NCBI GenBank assembly: GCA_029582155.1
Contig: CM055895.1
Coordinates: forward strand, 7,374,544 to 7,438,543
Direction: 5' to 3'
DNA length: 64,000 nt
Source of the DNA: Panopea generosa
Taxonomy: Eukaryota; Mollusca; Bivalvia; Adapedonta; Hiatellidae
Shown: one piece after another, positions 20,901 through 27,705 of the stretch
How positions within the stretch are numbered: the stretch's first letter is position 1
Layout of the letters: each line of letters starts with the position of its first letter
Translations under genes and position numbers: made by a program
Notes under the pieces: model-generated
The model's database searches: none
What the model saw: the letters and a program-made list of their open reading frames with translations, nothing else
Told to the model about the DNA's origin: nothing

Positions 20901-21836
20901 TTAAAATTTGGAGTCCAAGTTACAGGTTTAATGAATTTAACTCCAGGTAGTTCAGGCATTTGTGACTTCTGTTTTTGTGTCCTCAATTAAAAATTCTTGA
21001 TCATGTTTTATGCTGTATTTTACATGTTATGAAAAAACTATTATTGAGAAGGCAAACACTTCTTCAAAGTTTAAAATTAAGTAGATTTTACTGAACTATT
21101 ATGAAACATAAAGAAAAAAGTGTTTTAGTTTTCAAAGATGTATTGTAGCATTAAATTTACACCTGTCCTAGAAATTGTTCTCCTAATGACATTTTCATGG
21201 GGATAAACCCTGAATGAATGATTGATTGATTGATTGAATGTTTAGCGTCATTTTTAAGCCATTGAGGGCTAACAGAGGATCAGTTAACCTAACCACTGTT
21301 TCCTGGGATCCTGGAAGGTTAACCAGTACTCGAGCACAACCCATCTTCGCAGTAACTGATAACTTTCCCACTTGAATCACTGGTCAGAGAGGAATGATAA
21401 TGAGACACAATGTCGTATATCAATCATCATGGAGATTCTTGCTGGGCAAGGATTCAAACAAACCCTGAATGAATACAAAGACTTGATAAATGCATTTCTT
21501 GTCAATGTTTATTGACATTGTTGAAATTGACCTATTTCTTGCAAGATAGGCTGCTCTTAGCTGATTTAGATTTGTGGAGAAAACTTGTACTTTCTTCATT
21601 TTCGTAAATATGGCTTGAATGAAAATAATTTTGAAACTAAAATTTTGCAGTTTCTTATTGATTTTTGGTCCAATTGTGTACATGTGTCGGTTGTATTCAG
21701 ACTATGTCTGCAGGAGTTACTGCCCTTTTGCTTGTTAGAACTTTCAAACTATTCTTGCTTACATTTACAGGAAGCGAAGGACAAACAGTTTCTTCTTGCC
21801 AGAGTTAATGAAATACTGCTGCCAGCTGACAGCTGA
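2849..21836 (+). CDS. TMC7-like: Transmembrane channel-like (TMC) protein, 3' part of gene, eight exons
   Basis: Joined exons are 2849-2996, 5196-5293, 8142-8255, 11003-11078, 13541-13671, 18536-18703, 19350-19428 and 21771-21836. They total 880 nt: the last base of a split codon, 292 complete codons and a TGA. The product is the C-terminal portion of a TMC family membrane protein, whose members form or contribute to mechanosensitive or leak cation channels in the plasma membrane. Visible hallmarks are CWETYVGQQIYKL (start of the TMC domain), FDLPQNVIDIIYSQTLCW, WIGLFFSPLIPF, SCGPF and a charged C-terminal tail, all in family order. Five hydrophobic segments are present (exons 1, 2, 4, 5 and the exon 6/7 junction). 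The N-terminal exons and upstream membrane segments lie left of the window. Similarity from memory favours the TMC7/TMC5 branch over TMC1/2, but the orthologue is not settled. Introns are dominated by minisatellites and transposons. Confidence 0.93.
3270..4592 (+). mobile_element. Nonautonomous TIR DNA transposon, copy 1 (incomplete), intron 1
   Basis: About 1.3 kb is shared, diverged, with 11489-12990. Matching blocks include ATCCGTTCAA..TACACCAAAAATGCATTTC, TTTTTATGATAAACGTT, GTAGCGTGACAGCAGATTAA, AACCAGTCC and CAGTTAATTGGGG. The left end matches the terminal inverted repeat of copy 2. The right inverted terminus seen in copy 2 is not recognisable here, so this copy is truncated or its end is too diverged. 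The longest open frame is about 65 codons and resembles no transposase. Confidence 0.7.
4593..5195 (+). other. Rest of intron 1
   Basis: AT-rich unique sequence with no feature seen apart from the acceptor GTTGATATTTCAG at its end. Confidence 0.5.
5196..5293 (+). CDS. TMC7-like: TMC-like exon 2 (CWET motif)
   Basis: The exon follows TTTCAG in phase 0 and ends AG before GTGAGT, leaving two bases of an arginine codon. It encodes CWETYVGQQIYKL followed by the hydrophobic stretch VLLDLVVETFIIVFMQLPR. CWETxVGQ is the best conserved signature of the TMC domain, and the following membrane segment ending in a basic R-R/K pair matches the family. Confidence 0.96.
5430..5580 (+). mobile_element. SINE-B fragment (middle part), degraded
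   Basis: The blocks CAGCTCTAGTTCTGGTTGG, GTCATTATAATGTGACTGG and CAGCACTTGGAATACTGTG match the body of SINE-B at 7445 and 48307. The head and tail are missing or diverged. Confidence 0.5.
5870..6055 (+). mobile_element. Probable SINE-B tail fragment, degraded
   Basis: The end of this stretch (GATATGACTGAAAAATTGTTGAAAGCG) matches the end of SINE-B copies at 7445 and 27430. The upstream part is too diverged to be certain. Confidence 0.35.
6056..6672 (+). other. Intron 2 sequence without recognised features
   Basis: AT-rich unique sequence with short poly-A runs. Nothing further is seen. Confidence 0.5.
6673..6831. mobile_element. MITE with terminal inverted repeats, intron 2
   Basis: The left end TAAAACCTGTATAAGTTGTC and the right end (read on the other strand) TAAACCTGTCTTAAGCAGCC form imperfect terminal inverted repeats about 160 bp apart. 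An internal TTAAGCAGCCAC repeats the terminus. It is too short to encode anything. The target duplication is not clear. Confidence 0.65.
7160..7397 (+). mobile_element. SINE-A, tRNA-Leu-like head
   Basis: The first 88 nt resemble a leucine tRNA: an A box around GTGGCCCAGCGGTCTAAGG, a TAA anticodon in CTTAAGA, a long variable arm and a B box GGTTTGAGTCC. The body contains CAGTTACTTGCGGAAGGATG and AAAACTGGATATGCCATA and ends in an A-rich tail. It is the best copy of family A in the window, with relatives at 2109, 7850, 45262 and perhaps 47160. A functional tRNA is unlikely because acceptor pairing is poor and the body continues. Confidence 0.85.
7445..7745 (+). mobile_element. SINE-B, tRNA-related head
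   Basis: The head contains GGGGTAGAGCGACCGCCTCG (A box region) and GGTTCGATCCC (B box). The body includes AAAGACTTGAAAAATGATA, AGCATTTAGAGGA, TATCATACCATGTGTCTGC and CCAGTGTGGCAGCAC, and ends GCTAAACACCATAC. The copies at 27430 and 48307 share this order. It follows the SINE-A copy by about 50 bp. Confidence 0.85.
7850..8090 (+). mobile_element. SINE-A fragment or related copy
   Basis: It shares TTTACTTGTGGAAGGATGG, TGGTTCTA and AATAAAACTGGCTGCAG with SINE-A. The tRNA-like head is diverged (GTACCTCTGTGGTCAAGTAG). It ends just upstream of the exon 3 acceptor. Confidence 0.65.
8142..8255 (+). CDS. TMC7-like: TMC-like exon 3
   Basis: The acceptor is TTTTGTTTCAG and the donor TGCTG|GTATGA; both ends leave a codon split after two bases. 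It encodes LLYNSYGETSKLIKKIG and QDFDLPQNVIDIIYSQTLCW. The second half matches the vertebrate TMC7 pattern of an F-I/L-P-x-N-V-x-x-I-I-Y-x-Q-T-x-C-W segment. The last 15 nt of this exon and the donor are the seed of the minisatellite that fills intron 3. Confidence 0.95.
8241..10665 (+). repeat. 35 bp minisatellite built on the exon 3 splice donor, about 69 copies
   Basis: The unit runs AACTTTACAGTTTTAACAAA then CTTTATGCTGGTATG. It contains the exact exon 3 end ACAAACTTTATGCTG followed by the intron start GTATGAAC, so every unit copies the 5' splice site. Each unit also reads GTATGAACTTTACAG (a 15 nt GT..AG) followed by a 20 nt exon-like piece. The first part is very homogeneous. From about 9190 the array contains three near-identical blocks about 505 bp apart (marked by TATGTTGGTTTGAAATTTC at 9191, 9696 and 10201). 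Read-through from exon 3 stays open for about two units and then stops. Confidence 0.97.
10666..11002 (+). other. End of intron 3
   Basis: AT-rich unique sequence after the array, ending in the acceptor TGTTCTATTTTCCAG. Nothing else is seen. Confidence 0.6.
11003..11078 (+). CDS. TMC7-like: TMC-like exon 4 (FSPLIPF segment)
   Basis: The exon starts with one base completing the tryptophan codon left by exon 3 and ends at AGAAAG before GTAAAC, in phase 0. It encodes WIGLFFSPLIPFMTFLKCLL and then FFYLRK. W-I-G-x-F-F-S-P-L-x-P is a TMC signature at the start of a membrane helix, and the ending basic residues match the family. Confidence 0.96.
11126..11372 (-). mobile_element. SINE-C copy on the minus strand, intron 4
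   Basis: Read on the minus strand it contains AATCCAGGGGTTGTGAGG at the head, ATGATTGATATACAACACTG, CAGTGTGCTTGAGTTCTGG and GGTTAATTGATCATCTG toward the tail. Sister copies are at 21205 (minus), 23147 (plus), 51190 (plus) and 59088 (minus). Confidence 0.75.
11489..13386 (+). mobile_element. Nonautonomous TIR DNA transposon, copy 2, intron 4
   Basis: The left end TCCGTTCAAGTACACCAAA and the right end (minus strand) TCTGTTCAAGTACATCAAA are terminal inverted repeats, giving an element of about 1.9 kb. Inside the right terminus are short subrepeats of TTTCGTTTCTCG type. Most of the left 1 kb matches copy 1 at 3270; the segment 12415-12960 does not. No transposase-like frame is present. It lies entirely in intron 4 and ends immediately before the 44 bp repeat. 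Confidence 0.75.
13388..13540 (+). repeat. 44 bp tandem repeat, three copies plus a partial, against the exon 5 acceptor
   Basis: The unit begins CATGTTTTGTATATTAACTA and continues CCAGACGGCACTG, with copies starting at 13388, 13432 and 13476. The sequence before exon 5, CTTGTTCTATGTATTTAACAG then TGGACACTG, aligns with the unit's ..TTAACTACCAG then ACGGCACTG. The true splice acceptor may therefore be a diverged member of the array. Confidence 0.8.
13541..13671 (+). CDS. TMC7-like: TMC-like exon 5
   Basis: The acceptor is TATTTAACAG and the exon begins in phase 0 with TGG; the donor is AGCAG|GTCAGT with two bases left over. It encodes WTLLKNCTQTEQTYRTSKSH and then the membrane helix SLFMFVLLFSFLLASVPVGY with MISR. 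The family pattern R-x-S-x-S-x-x-F followed by a long hydrophobic helix ending P-x-x-Y/I-x-I-S is preserved. A sequon NCT is present. Confidence 0.95.
13690..16925 (+). repeat. 25 bp minisatellite with a 75 bp higher-order repeat, about 129 monomers, intron 5
   Basis: The monomer is of the form TAGTCCAGAATAGGCCTTAC plus ATCTA. From about 13690 to 16010 three monomer types alternate: CCAGAATAGGCC..ATCTA, CAAGAATAGTCC..ACATA and CCAAAACAGTCC..ATCTA, giving a 75 bp higher-order unit with some skips. From about 16020 to the end the array is monomeric with types ending GACATCTC or GACATATC. This tract starts about 20 bp after the exon 5 donor. No open frame of interest is present. Confidence 0.96.
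16996..17091. repeat. Short hairpin element, about 95 bp
   Basis: TCTCATATGTAACACGGGCA on the left is mirrored by TTGCCTGTTACATGTGAG on the right, with arms of roughly 36 bp and a short loop. It may be a solo MITE terminus pair or a small foldback element within intron 5. Confidence 0.6.
17092..17607 (+). other. Intron 5 sequence without recognised features
   Basis: AT-rich unique sequence. No exon, repeat or element is recognised. Confidence 0.5.
17608..18192. mobile_element. Foldback / MITE-like palindromic element, intron 5
   Basis: The left end CCGGTGTCATATTATATTTT and the right end (minus strand) CCTGGTGTCAGATAATATTT are terminal inverted repeats. Internally GGTGAAAATATTATAG and its complement recur many times in both orientations, with G-runs and C-runs near 17850 and 17945. 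The whole 585 bp could fold into nested hairpins. No coding potential is seen. Confidence 0.7.
18193..18535 (+). other. End of intron 5
   Basis: AT-rich unique sequence ending in the acceptor CTCTCTGATTACAG. Confidence 0.6.
18536..18703 (+). CDS. TMC7-like: TMC-like exon 6 (CGPF motif)
   Basis: The acceptor is GATTACAG and the donor CTATG|GTCAGT. One base completes a serine codon from exon 5 and two bases of a cysteine codon are left. It encodes IAPSQSCGPFRVYSSSEFTM, an extracellular stretch (FTALSNVVKSWPDVLKDIIL) and the start of the last membrane helix (GTVGFFVPVILIL). C-G-P-F is a conserved TMC signature after the preceding helix. Confidence 0.95.
18704..19106 (+). other. First part of intron 6
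   Basis: AT-rich unique sequence. No feature is seen before the 28 bp array. Confidence 0.5.
19107..19369 (+). repeat. 28 bp minisatellite built on the exon 7 splice acceptor, about nine copies
   Basis: Upstream units read TTTTCTGATGTACTATTTGT then ATTTACAG, with one variable position giving GATTTAC or GATATAG forms. The real acceptor ATTCACAG and the first 19 nt of exon 7, TTTTCTGATGTACTATTTC, are the last member. Each upstream unit therefore presents a pyrimidine-rich tract, CAG and a copy of the exon start. About eight full extra acceptor copies lie within 240 bp of the real one. Confidence 0.96.
19350..19428 (+). CDS. TMC7-like: TMC-like exon 7 (end of last helix and cytoplasmic tail)
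   Basis: The exon begins after ATTCACAG with the last base of a cysteine codon and ends at AAACTG before GTGAGA, in phase 0. It encodes FLMYYFWLIGQGYKKREKML and SEQLKL. The TMC7 tail has the same hydrophobic-then-basic pattern followed by a L-x-E-Q-L segment. Which of the nine tandem acceptors is used was decided by the uninterrupted frame and homology of this most downstream one. Confidence 0.94.
19625..20426. repeat. Two related tandem repeats, about 118 bp x 2-3 then about 100 bp x 6, intron 7
   Basis: The first units contain ACACCTGAGTGGCTACCTCA, AAGGTCAAGG and ACATGTACTAC. From about 19910 the unit changes to ACACCTGGGTGGCTACCTAC, GACTGTGTATTCCATACAAA and AGCACAGAAGTGTTC. The shared CACCTGxGTGGCTACCT start indicates a common origin. 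The minus-strand open frames here are repeat artefacts. Confidence 0.92.
20427..21204 (+). other. Intron 7 sequence without recognised features
   Basis: AT-rich sequence with a short direct duplication ACACCATAAATTTGGGGA near 20689 and 20708. No exon is recognised. Confidence 0.5.
21205..21474 (-). mobile_element. SINE-C, minus strand, with 15 bp target duplication
   Basis: The element is flanked by perfect copies of AAACCCTGAATGAAT at 21205-21219 and 21460-21474. The tail on the minus strand is (CAAT)n, and the body has AGTGATTCAAGTGGGAAAG, GTGCTCGAGTACTGGTTAAC and GGATCCCAGGAAACAG. The 5' tRNA-like head is missing up to the B box (TGAATCC), so this is a 5'-truncated insertion as expected for LINE-driven retroposition. 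Confidence 0.9.
21475..21770 (+). other. End of intron 7
   Basis: Unique sequence ending in the acceptor TTGCTTACATTTACAG. Nothing else is seen. Confidence 0.6.
21771..21836 (+). CDS. TMC7-like: TMC-like exon 8 (C-terminus and stop)
   Basis: After TTACATTTACAG the frame continues in phase 0 as EAKDKQFLLARVNEILLPAD, then S and TGA. Vertebrate TMC7 has a matching E/S-x-x-D-K-x-x-L-x-x-x-L tail, so this is the natural end of the protein rather than a premature stop. Confidence 0.92.
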   Translation, partial: EAKDKQFLLARVNEILLPADS

Positions 21837-23146
21837 GTGCCAACTGATTGACATTCAACAATGATGATGTCGTCACTTTCAACTGATCGCTGAATTGTAC
21901 CCCCCAAGTAGTGCTGTGTGGGTCGATGTTATTACCTGAAGTTTAGCAGTTTTTGGACATCAGTATTATTAAAACACAAGATTGGCTTTGAAAATATCTG
22001 TGTAAACCATGATCCAGGAAAGCACAGATCAATTGTATCCTCATAAAAGAAATCCACAAAACTTACTTTAAAGGGGCCCCAAGGCAATTTTGAAATTTTT
22101 TTTCTCATCATTGTTTTTGAAAATGATATCTGCATGATGCAAATAGAACATTAAAATGTATGCAAACCCTTAATTTCATTTTTGTTTTGAAAAGGGACAT
22201 TACTCTGGCAAATGGTTGAACAATGTTGATTTTTTTTGGCTTTTATTTGCCATGGTAACCATTTGAATTGGTGTAAACATTGCATTTTAAAGACTCAAAA
22301 TTATGTGTGTGTATGTTTTCCCAGTATGTAAAGATTAGTTAAAATATAAAGAGAATTCATTTACTTTATATCAAAAATTGTTAATGACTGCTGAAACCTT
22401 TTGTTTGATATGGTGTGAAATACCATATGATACAATATCACACTAGTAAAATATTTGACATAAGATATTCACACTCTGAAATGTACACTCAAGAGATATG
22501 AAAACACAACATGGGAAGATAACACAGGACTTAGATGAAACCAATATAGTGTCTTCTAATGTTTGTATTCATTTAGAGAGTATTTTGTAGTTAAAAAAAA
22601 ATCTTCAGTAGTTCATCGGGCATTACAGCTACATACTACATACTTGAATGCATTCACCTGTATGTTAAATCAAATCAAAATCTTGAAACAATTTTACCTG
22701 ATATTGTGCATACAAATATATATTTTTTACTTGTTCAACACTAAAAGAGTTCATTCTATTGTGTATAATTTACAATATATCTGAATGATGGCATTTTACA
22801 TTTGGGAAGGTTGTGTTATAATCGTAAGATGAGAGAATGGAGGGCTGGCAGACAAACACACTTAAACGCACATATTTACAAAGATAAATTTGGAAGGGAA
22901 AGAGTTGAAGGAGAGTTTCTTGATATTAAGAGAAGAATTACCCAATGTTTGTCCCCAAATATTGAGTGTAGATATACAATGGTACTGCTGTGCCTTACAA
23001 GTGTATTCATTATTATTGCGAACAGCTGATATTTAAATCTTATCTTCCAAGTACGTGTATATATGTATTACAAAGACAATCATGTTACAAATAACCACAT
23101 ATATTTTAATATGCCTTTACATGTTCATTAAAGGATTAGAGTCGCA
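21837..23146 (+). other. Probable 3' UTR and downstream flank of the TMC-like gene
   Basis: AT-rich sequence without other genes. ATTAAA occurs at 21968 and 22150, and AATAAA first appears further on at about 23573, so the polyadenylation site cannot be fixed from sequence. A 75-codon frame at 22802-23029 resembles nothing known. Confidence 0.4.
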
Positions 23147-23432
23147 AGCTATTGTAGTGGATAGAGTGTTGGCTGCTCATGCTAGAAATCCAGGGGTTCG
23201 AATCGCTGTCCGGCAACAGTCTCCGTGATTTTTTATATATGACATTGTGTCTCATAATCATTTACCTCTCAATGCTGATTCAAGTGGGAAAGTTATCTGT
23301 TACTTGTGGAGATGGGGTGTGCTCGAGTACTGGTTAACCTTTCAGGAAACAGCAGTTAGATTAACCGATCGTTTTTTAGCTTTTGAGGGCATAAAAATGA
23401 TGCTAAATATTCAATCAATAATGCTAGAAGTT
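23147..23432 (+). mobile_element. SINE-C, plus strand, near full length
   Basis: The tRNA-like head has TAGTGGATAGAGTGTTGGCT (A box region) and GGGGTTCGAATCGC (B box). The body has GACATTGTGTCTCATAATCA, TTACCTCTCAATGCTG, GTTACTTGTGGAGATGGGGT and CTCGAGTACTGGTTAACC. The end is AATATTCAATCAATA. It is the best plus-strand member of family C. Confidence 0.85.
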
Positions 23433-24384
23433 GCAGGTTTGATTCCCAGCTCAATCCAATGGCCACTAATATTAACAACACTCAATAATGATTCTACCAA
23501 GAAAGCGGACTCGAGAGCGGTTCATATAAGCTTGAAGCTATCTTCACAATAGAGCGAAAACATATTATTATTAATAAAATAAAGGTTGTATCTCTCCTCT
23601 GTTTATAAATAAATGTCACTTCATCATGTCCATATAACAAAAAAATCACTAATAAATGTACATACATGTATATATCAGTAAAGTTCAATTGCAACATCAA
23701 AAGAAATTATTTCCTTTTTTTTTTTAATAAAAAAGAGGAAAAAACATCTATAAAGATATAAATGTTCGTACGTATTTGTATTTAAGCTTCAACATTATAT
23801 TTTTTTTACCACAGGATATAAACTTTTTGAATAACATTATTGTTGTTGTTTTCCATAAACATGTACATTGTCCCATATTTTATATTATTGTTGTTTTGTA
23901 TCGTGTATGAATACAATATCCTTTATTTCTAGTGGCCATTTCTATGTATCGCTGTCTTCCTATCGGACCAGTTTGTTTTGTATCGACTATTTATGAATTG
24001 TTTACAACTTGGTATCCAACATCTAACTTAGTTATGTCGTGTAGCAGGTATATATTAAGCATGCACAGCATAAACTTGGTATCCACCATCTAAGTTAGTT
24101 ATGTTGTGTAGCAGGTATATGCTGGGGGGCGGGGGGTTCGTCTATAGTATGCCTTATTGTTGTTGTATGTTTACACGTTTGCGGATATTGAAAGCTCAGG
24201 ACGTTCTCATTCCATTTTGTTTGTTTATAAACTTTTCTGTGTTTGCTTTCCATATTTGTAAGTTACTGTTTGTGTATGGTTTATTGAATATTATTATCCA
24301 GGGCACATGTTTCAGTAAAATGTTTTGTTTGTTGTTAGAGGAAAATGTGGGTGAATCAAAATTGTGAATTGCATGGTCCCTAAC
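23433..24384 (+). other. Intergenic; small direct duplication near 24006
   Basis: Two copies of a segment beginning AACTTGGTATCCA and ending GTGTAGCAGGTATAT start at 24006 and 24073. The rest is AT-rich unique sequence with no gene seen. Confidence 0.55.
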
Positions 24385-25195
24385 CCCTTGGGGCATTGGG
24401 GGATGAGGTCAAAACAGTCAAATTCAAGGTAAACTTTGAAAATCTTCTTCTTACTATAGGAAGCACTGGGAAACAAATGGTGACCATGATTATGGACACA
24501 TATGGGTCCTTTATAAAAATTGTGAATTGCTTGTCACTGGGTCTCAAGGTTTGGCCCTGGGGGTGGGGGCCTAAAAAAAATTAAAGGTAAACTTTGAAAA
24601 CCTTTTTTTTTACTATAGGAAGCACTGGGAAACAAATAGTGACCATGATTATGGACGCATATGGGTCCTTTATAAAAATTAAGAATTTCATGTCCCTGGG
24701 TCTCAAGGTTTGGTCCTAGAGGTGGGGCACAGTTTATTAAATCTATATAATAGAAAATTACAAAAAAACATCATTTCTGATGACTGAATAGACTCATTTG
24801 AATGGTTTTAGGTGTGATTTATTGTTGCTGACATGATGGTTAATGCTTATGTTTTATTGAGTGCCCCCCAACCCCTGTAACCTTGGGCAAAATGCAAAGT
24901 AAACTTTAAAAATCTTCTTATTAAAGGAAGCACTGGAAAACAAATTGTAAGCATAATTAATGTGGTCTATGAGTGCGCCATAAAAATGGTCAAATTCATG
25001 CTCCTGAATCTCATGGTTTGGCCCTTGGGGTGGGTACTACCTTACTAAATCTATATAAGAGAAAATGATGTGATTTATTGATGTTTGGATTTTTGCCACT
25101 TCCTGAAGGACAAAAGTTGGAAAACAGATTCATATAGCTTTATGACATCAAGGATAATCAGGTGACTGTTAAGGCCCATGGGCCTCTTGTTCCAT
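24385..25195 (+). mobile_element. Dispersed-repeat-like segment with three internal units
   Basis: Three units of about 190-250 bp each contain AAGTAAACTTTGAAAA or GGTAAACTTTGAAAA, GGAAGCACTGGGAAACAAA and TCTCAAGGTTTGG. The first two are nearly adjacent; the third (from about 24850) is more diverged. The segment ends GGCCCATGGGCCTCTTGTT, a terminus that I recall as common in molluscan interspersed repeats. The family is not identified. Confidence 0.5.
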
Positions 25196-25819
25196 TTAAA
25201 ATTAGTTTTAGCATTAAATTTGTTTAACAGATTTTGACAAATTTTCAACAAAATACTTTTATGAACCATGAAAAAAAGATTGGTCTCCTTTATATCTATT
25301 TAAGTGTGCCACTTAAATTTTATTTGTTATAGCCCCAAAAAATCACCTTTCAATGAATCGTCCGCCATAAATAGTTTCTGATTTATCAAAGGTCGAATAC
25401 TCACAAGAGGTCTTCTGTTAAATGTTGTTAATGTGCTTGATCAACTTTTTGCTTTTCTCTCATAAACATATAGCTGTCCTATTTTATTTTTCCAAAGTAA
25501 TTAAACATGTTATATTAAAATTTCACAAATATGCTAATTACGAATGTGCAATATTGAATTCTTGTACAAAAAAGTACCTTTCTACTGATAAATTTTGACT
25601 TTCTGTTTTATCATCAGGAATCTCTTTGATATACGATGGCGACTCATTTATCTGTTAATATTGCCGTGATCACTGCTCCTATAACTGGTCATATCGTATA
25701 TTTTTAAGAAAGTTTTTTTTTGTAAATCTATGTTTGTTTGTTCTTTTATAGATTTGGTAAACAGTAAGGGATGAAGTTTGGGCTTTACAAAGCATTTACT
25801 AACCCATCAGAATTGCACC
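25196..25819 (+). other. Intergenic sequence without recognised features
   Basis: AT-rich unique sequence. Nothing is recognised. Confidence 0.5.
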
Positions 25820-26072
25820 AGGGGCAGTATTCACCAACCATTCTTAAGAATATTCTTAGACTTAAAACTGAAATGAATTTTGAACAACACATTGAGAGAC
25901 CATTTTTGAGCTCAAAATTTGCAAGCATGTATGTGTTCCACCTAATATAAACTCAAATAAACTTTTTTAATTATTCTATACTTCATGGTAACCCAGATAT
26001 CTAAGGTTAAAATTTGGATTTTCAAGCTAAAGTCTAAGAATATTTTCAAGTATGGTTGGTGAATACGACCCT
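25820..26072. mobile_element. MITE with about 40 bp terminal inverted repeats
   Basis: The left end AGGGGCAGTATTCACCAACC continues ATTCTTAAGAATATTCTTAG. The right end on the minus strand reads AGGGTCGTATTCACCAACCA and TACTTGAAAATATTCTTAG. Arms of roughly 40 bp enclose about 170 bp with no coding potential. The target duplication was not resolved. Confidence 0.85.
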
Positions 26073-26084
26073 AGCTGTTCTTAT

Positions 26085-26279
26085 AAGTCCCCTACCGGTT
26101 TCACAGGCGAAGAATATAGGTTTACCCTCTGTCTGTCCAGCTGTCCTTAAAGATTACTAAAAAAAATTGTTTTTGAAACTGTATATAGATAGAGGGCAAT
26201 AAGGAGATAATGCAGGTCATTTTATTTTTTCAGTCGGACAAAAATTATGGTTGCTACCTGTAAACCGGTAGGGTACTTG
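26085..26279. mobile_element. MITE with about 22 bp terminal inverted repeats
   Basis: The left end AAGTCCCCTACCGGTTTCAC and the right end on the minus strand AAGTACCCTACCGGTTTACA are inverted repeats 195 bp apart. The internal part includes ACCCTCTGTCTGTCC. It lies 12 bp from the previous MITE, so this is a small insertion hot spot. Confidence 0.8.
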
Positions 26280-27429
26280 TGTATTGCTTGCAATACCCCA
26301 GTGTCTTGATTATATTTAATATATTATACAATGTATATGCAAAATTAATTCAGGTTTTGAATTTTTGTACATTTTTTTACCACTGCTTTAAAGAATCTCT
26401 TTGTTGAACAAATTTCATACTTAGTTACAATATTGTTAGATTAAGTGCACATTATTGTGACACCCATACCGATTTGGTTCTGTGTCAAAATAGGATCATT
26501 CTTGGTCTCTGCAATGGGGTAGGAAACATCAAAATATATGTCATGTTTATTTTATGATCATTATTAATTATAATTATTGTTGTTAAATGGTCATTCCCTG
26601 TGTGAGTTTAAGGATGCCACATGAATGATGGCAAGAATAGAATCACTGTATAACTCATGCATTTGGTGACCAGATGAGTATTCTGCATAATTTGCTTAAA
26701 TTTTGCAATTTTGCAACCATCAAGGTTCTAGGTACATTCTGGATATTCATTTGTTGATTTAATTTTGTTACAATCCATACATTTACTTGTTTTTCTACAT
26801 AGAGAATGAGCTTGGAGTTTACTTCCTGTTCTTCTCATTTTACCTTTTCTGTGTTGGTGTATCATAAAACCACAGTTCTCAACATGTGCTACTGCTGGAT
26901 TGAGCTATAACTGATATATATATTTAAACTGGTTGTCTTAATCAGTTATCACTACTTTGCAATGTAGGAAAATGTGTTCAAATTACATCTACTCGTAAGA
27001 AACTTCAAAGTATTTTAAGACAGGTGAACCACATTCCTTTGCTGCTGATATTGTAGATTTGTTATTTTCATCTGTGTAGAATATTCTTGACTGAAGCCAC
27101 AAGGACTAAATTACATTTAATTATATTTAGATAAGTTACCTCTTTAACTGCTTGCAGTATTTCAATAGAAGTGTAAAATGCATTGGTAGTATCTTTTAAA
27201 ATTCTTTTTTTTCTGCCTTGATTTGCTGGACAAATTGTTATGCTTTATAGCTTCTGTTTTAGTTTTTATACACATGCATTTGTAGCATAAATGTTTAACT
27301 GCTGAATAAAGCTCAACACTGACTTGATAAACTTTGGTCAAATGGTAGTTTGTAACATTTGTATGAGTTATTGTCAAGGTTACATCTGTTATACTTCTAT
27401 CATCTATCATACATATGAACTGGAGCAGT
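26280..27429 (+). other. Intergenic sequence without recognised features
   Basis: AT-rich unique sequence. No exon or element is recognised. Confidence 0.5.
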
Positions 27430-27705
27430 GATCTAATTGTCGACCTTCTGCCTTGCATGCAGAAGGTCTTGGTTCGATCCCCAGTCAGGTCATACTAAAG
27501 ACTTGAAAAAAGCTTCCTGTCCTGGCATTTAGCATTTAGAGGACATTTCCAGGTCTGTATAAATGTAACTTGGTGGAGTATCATACCATGTGTCTGCGTC
27601 ATGACACTTCAGTGTGGCAGCACTCAGAATACTGTCTCAAATAAACAACGTCGCGATATAACTGAAAAATAGTGAAAGTGACACTAAACTTTTATACAAC
27701 ACTAA
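27430..27705 (+). mobile_element. SINE-B copy
   Basis: It has GCATGCAGAAGGTCTTGGTT and GGTTCGATCCCCAG at the head, then AAAGACTTGAAAAAAGC, AGCATTTAGAGGACA, TATCATACCATGTGTCTGC and CAGTGTGGCAGCACTCAGAA. The A-box end is diverged. Orientation and order match the copies at 7445 and 48307. Confidence 0.85.
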
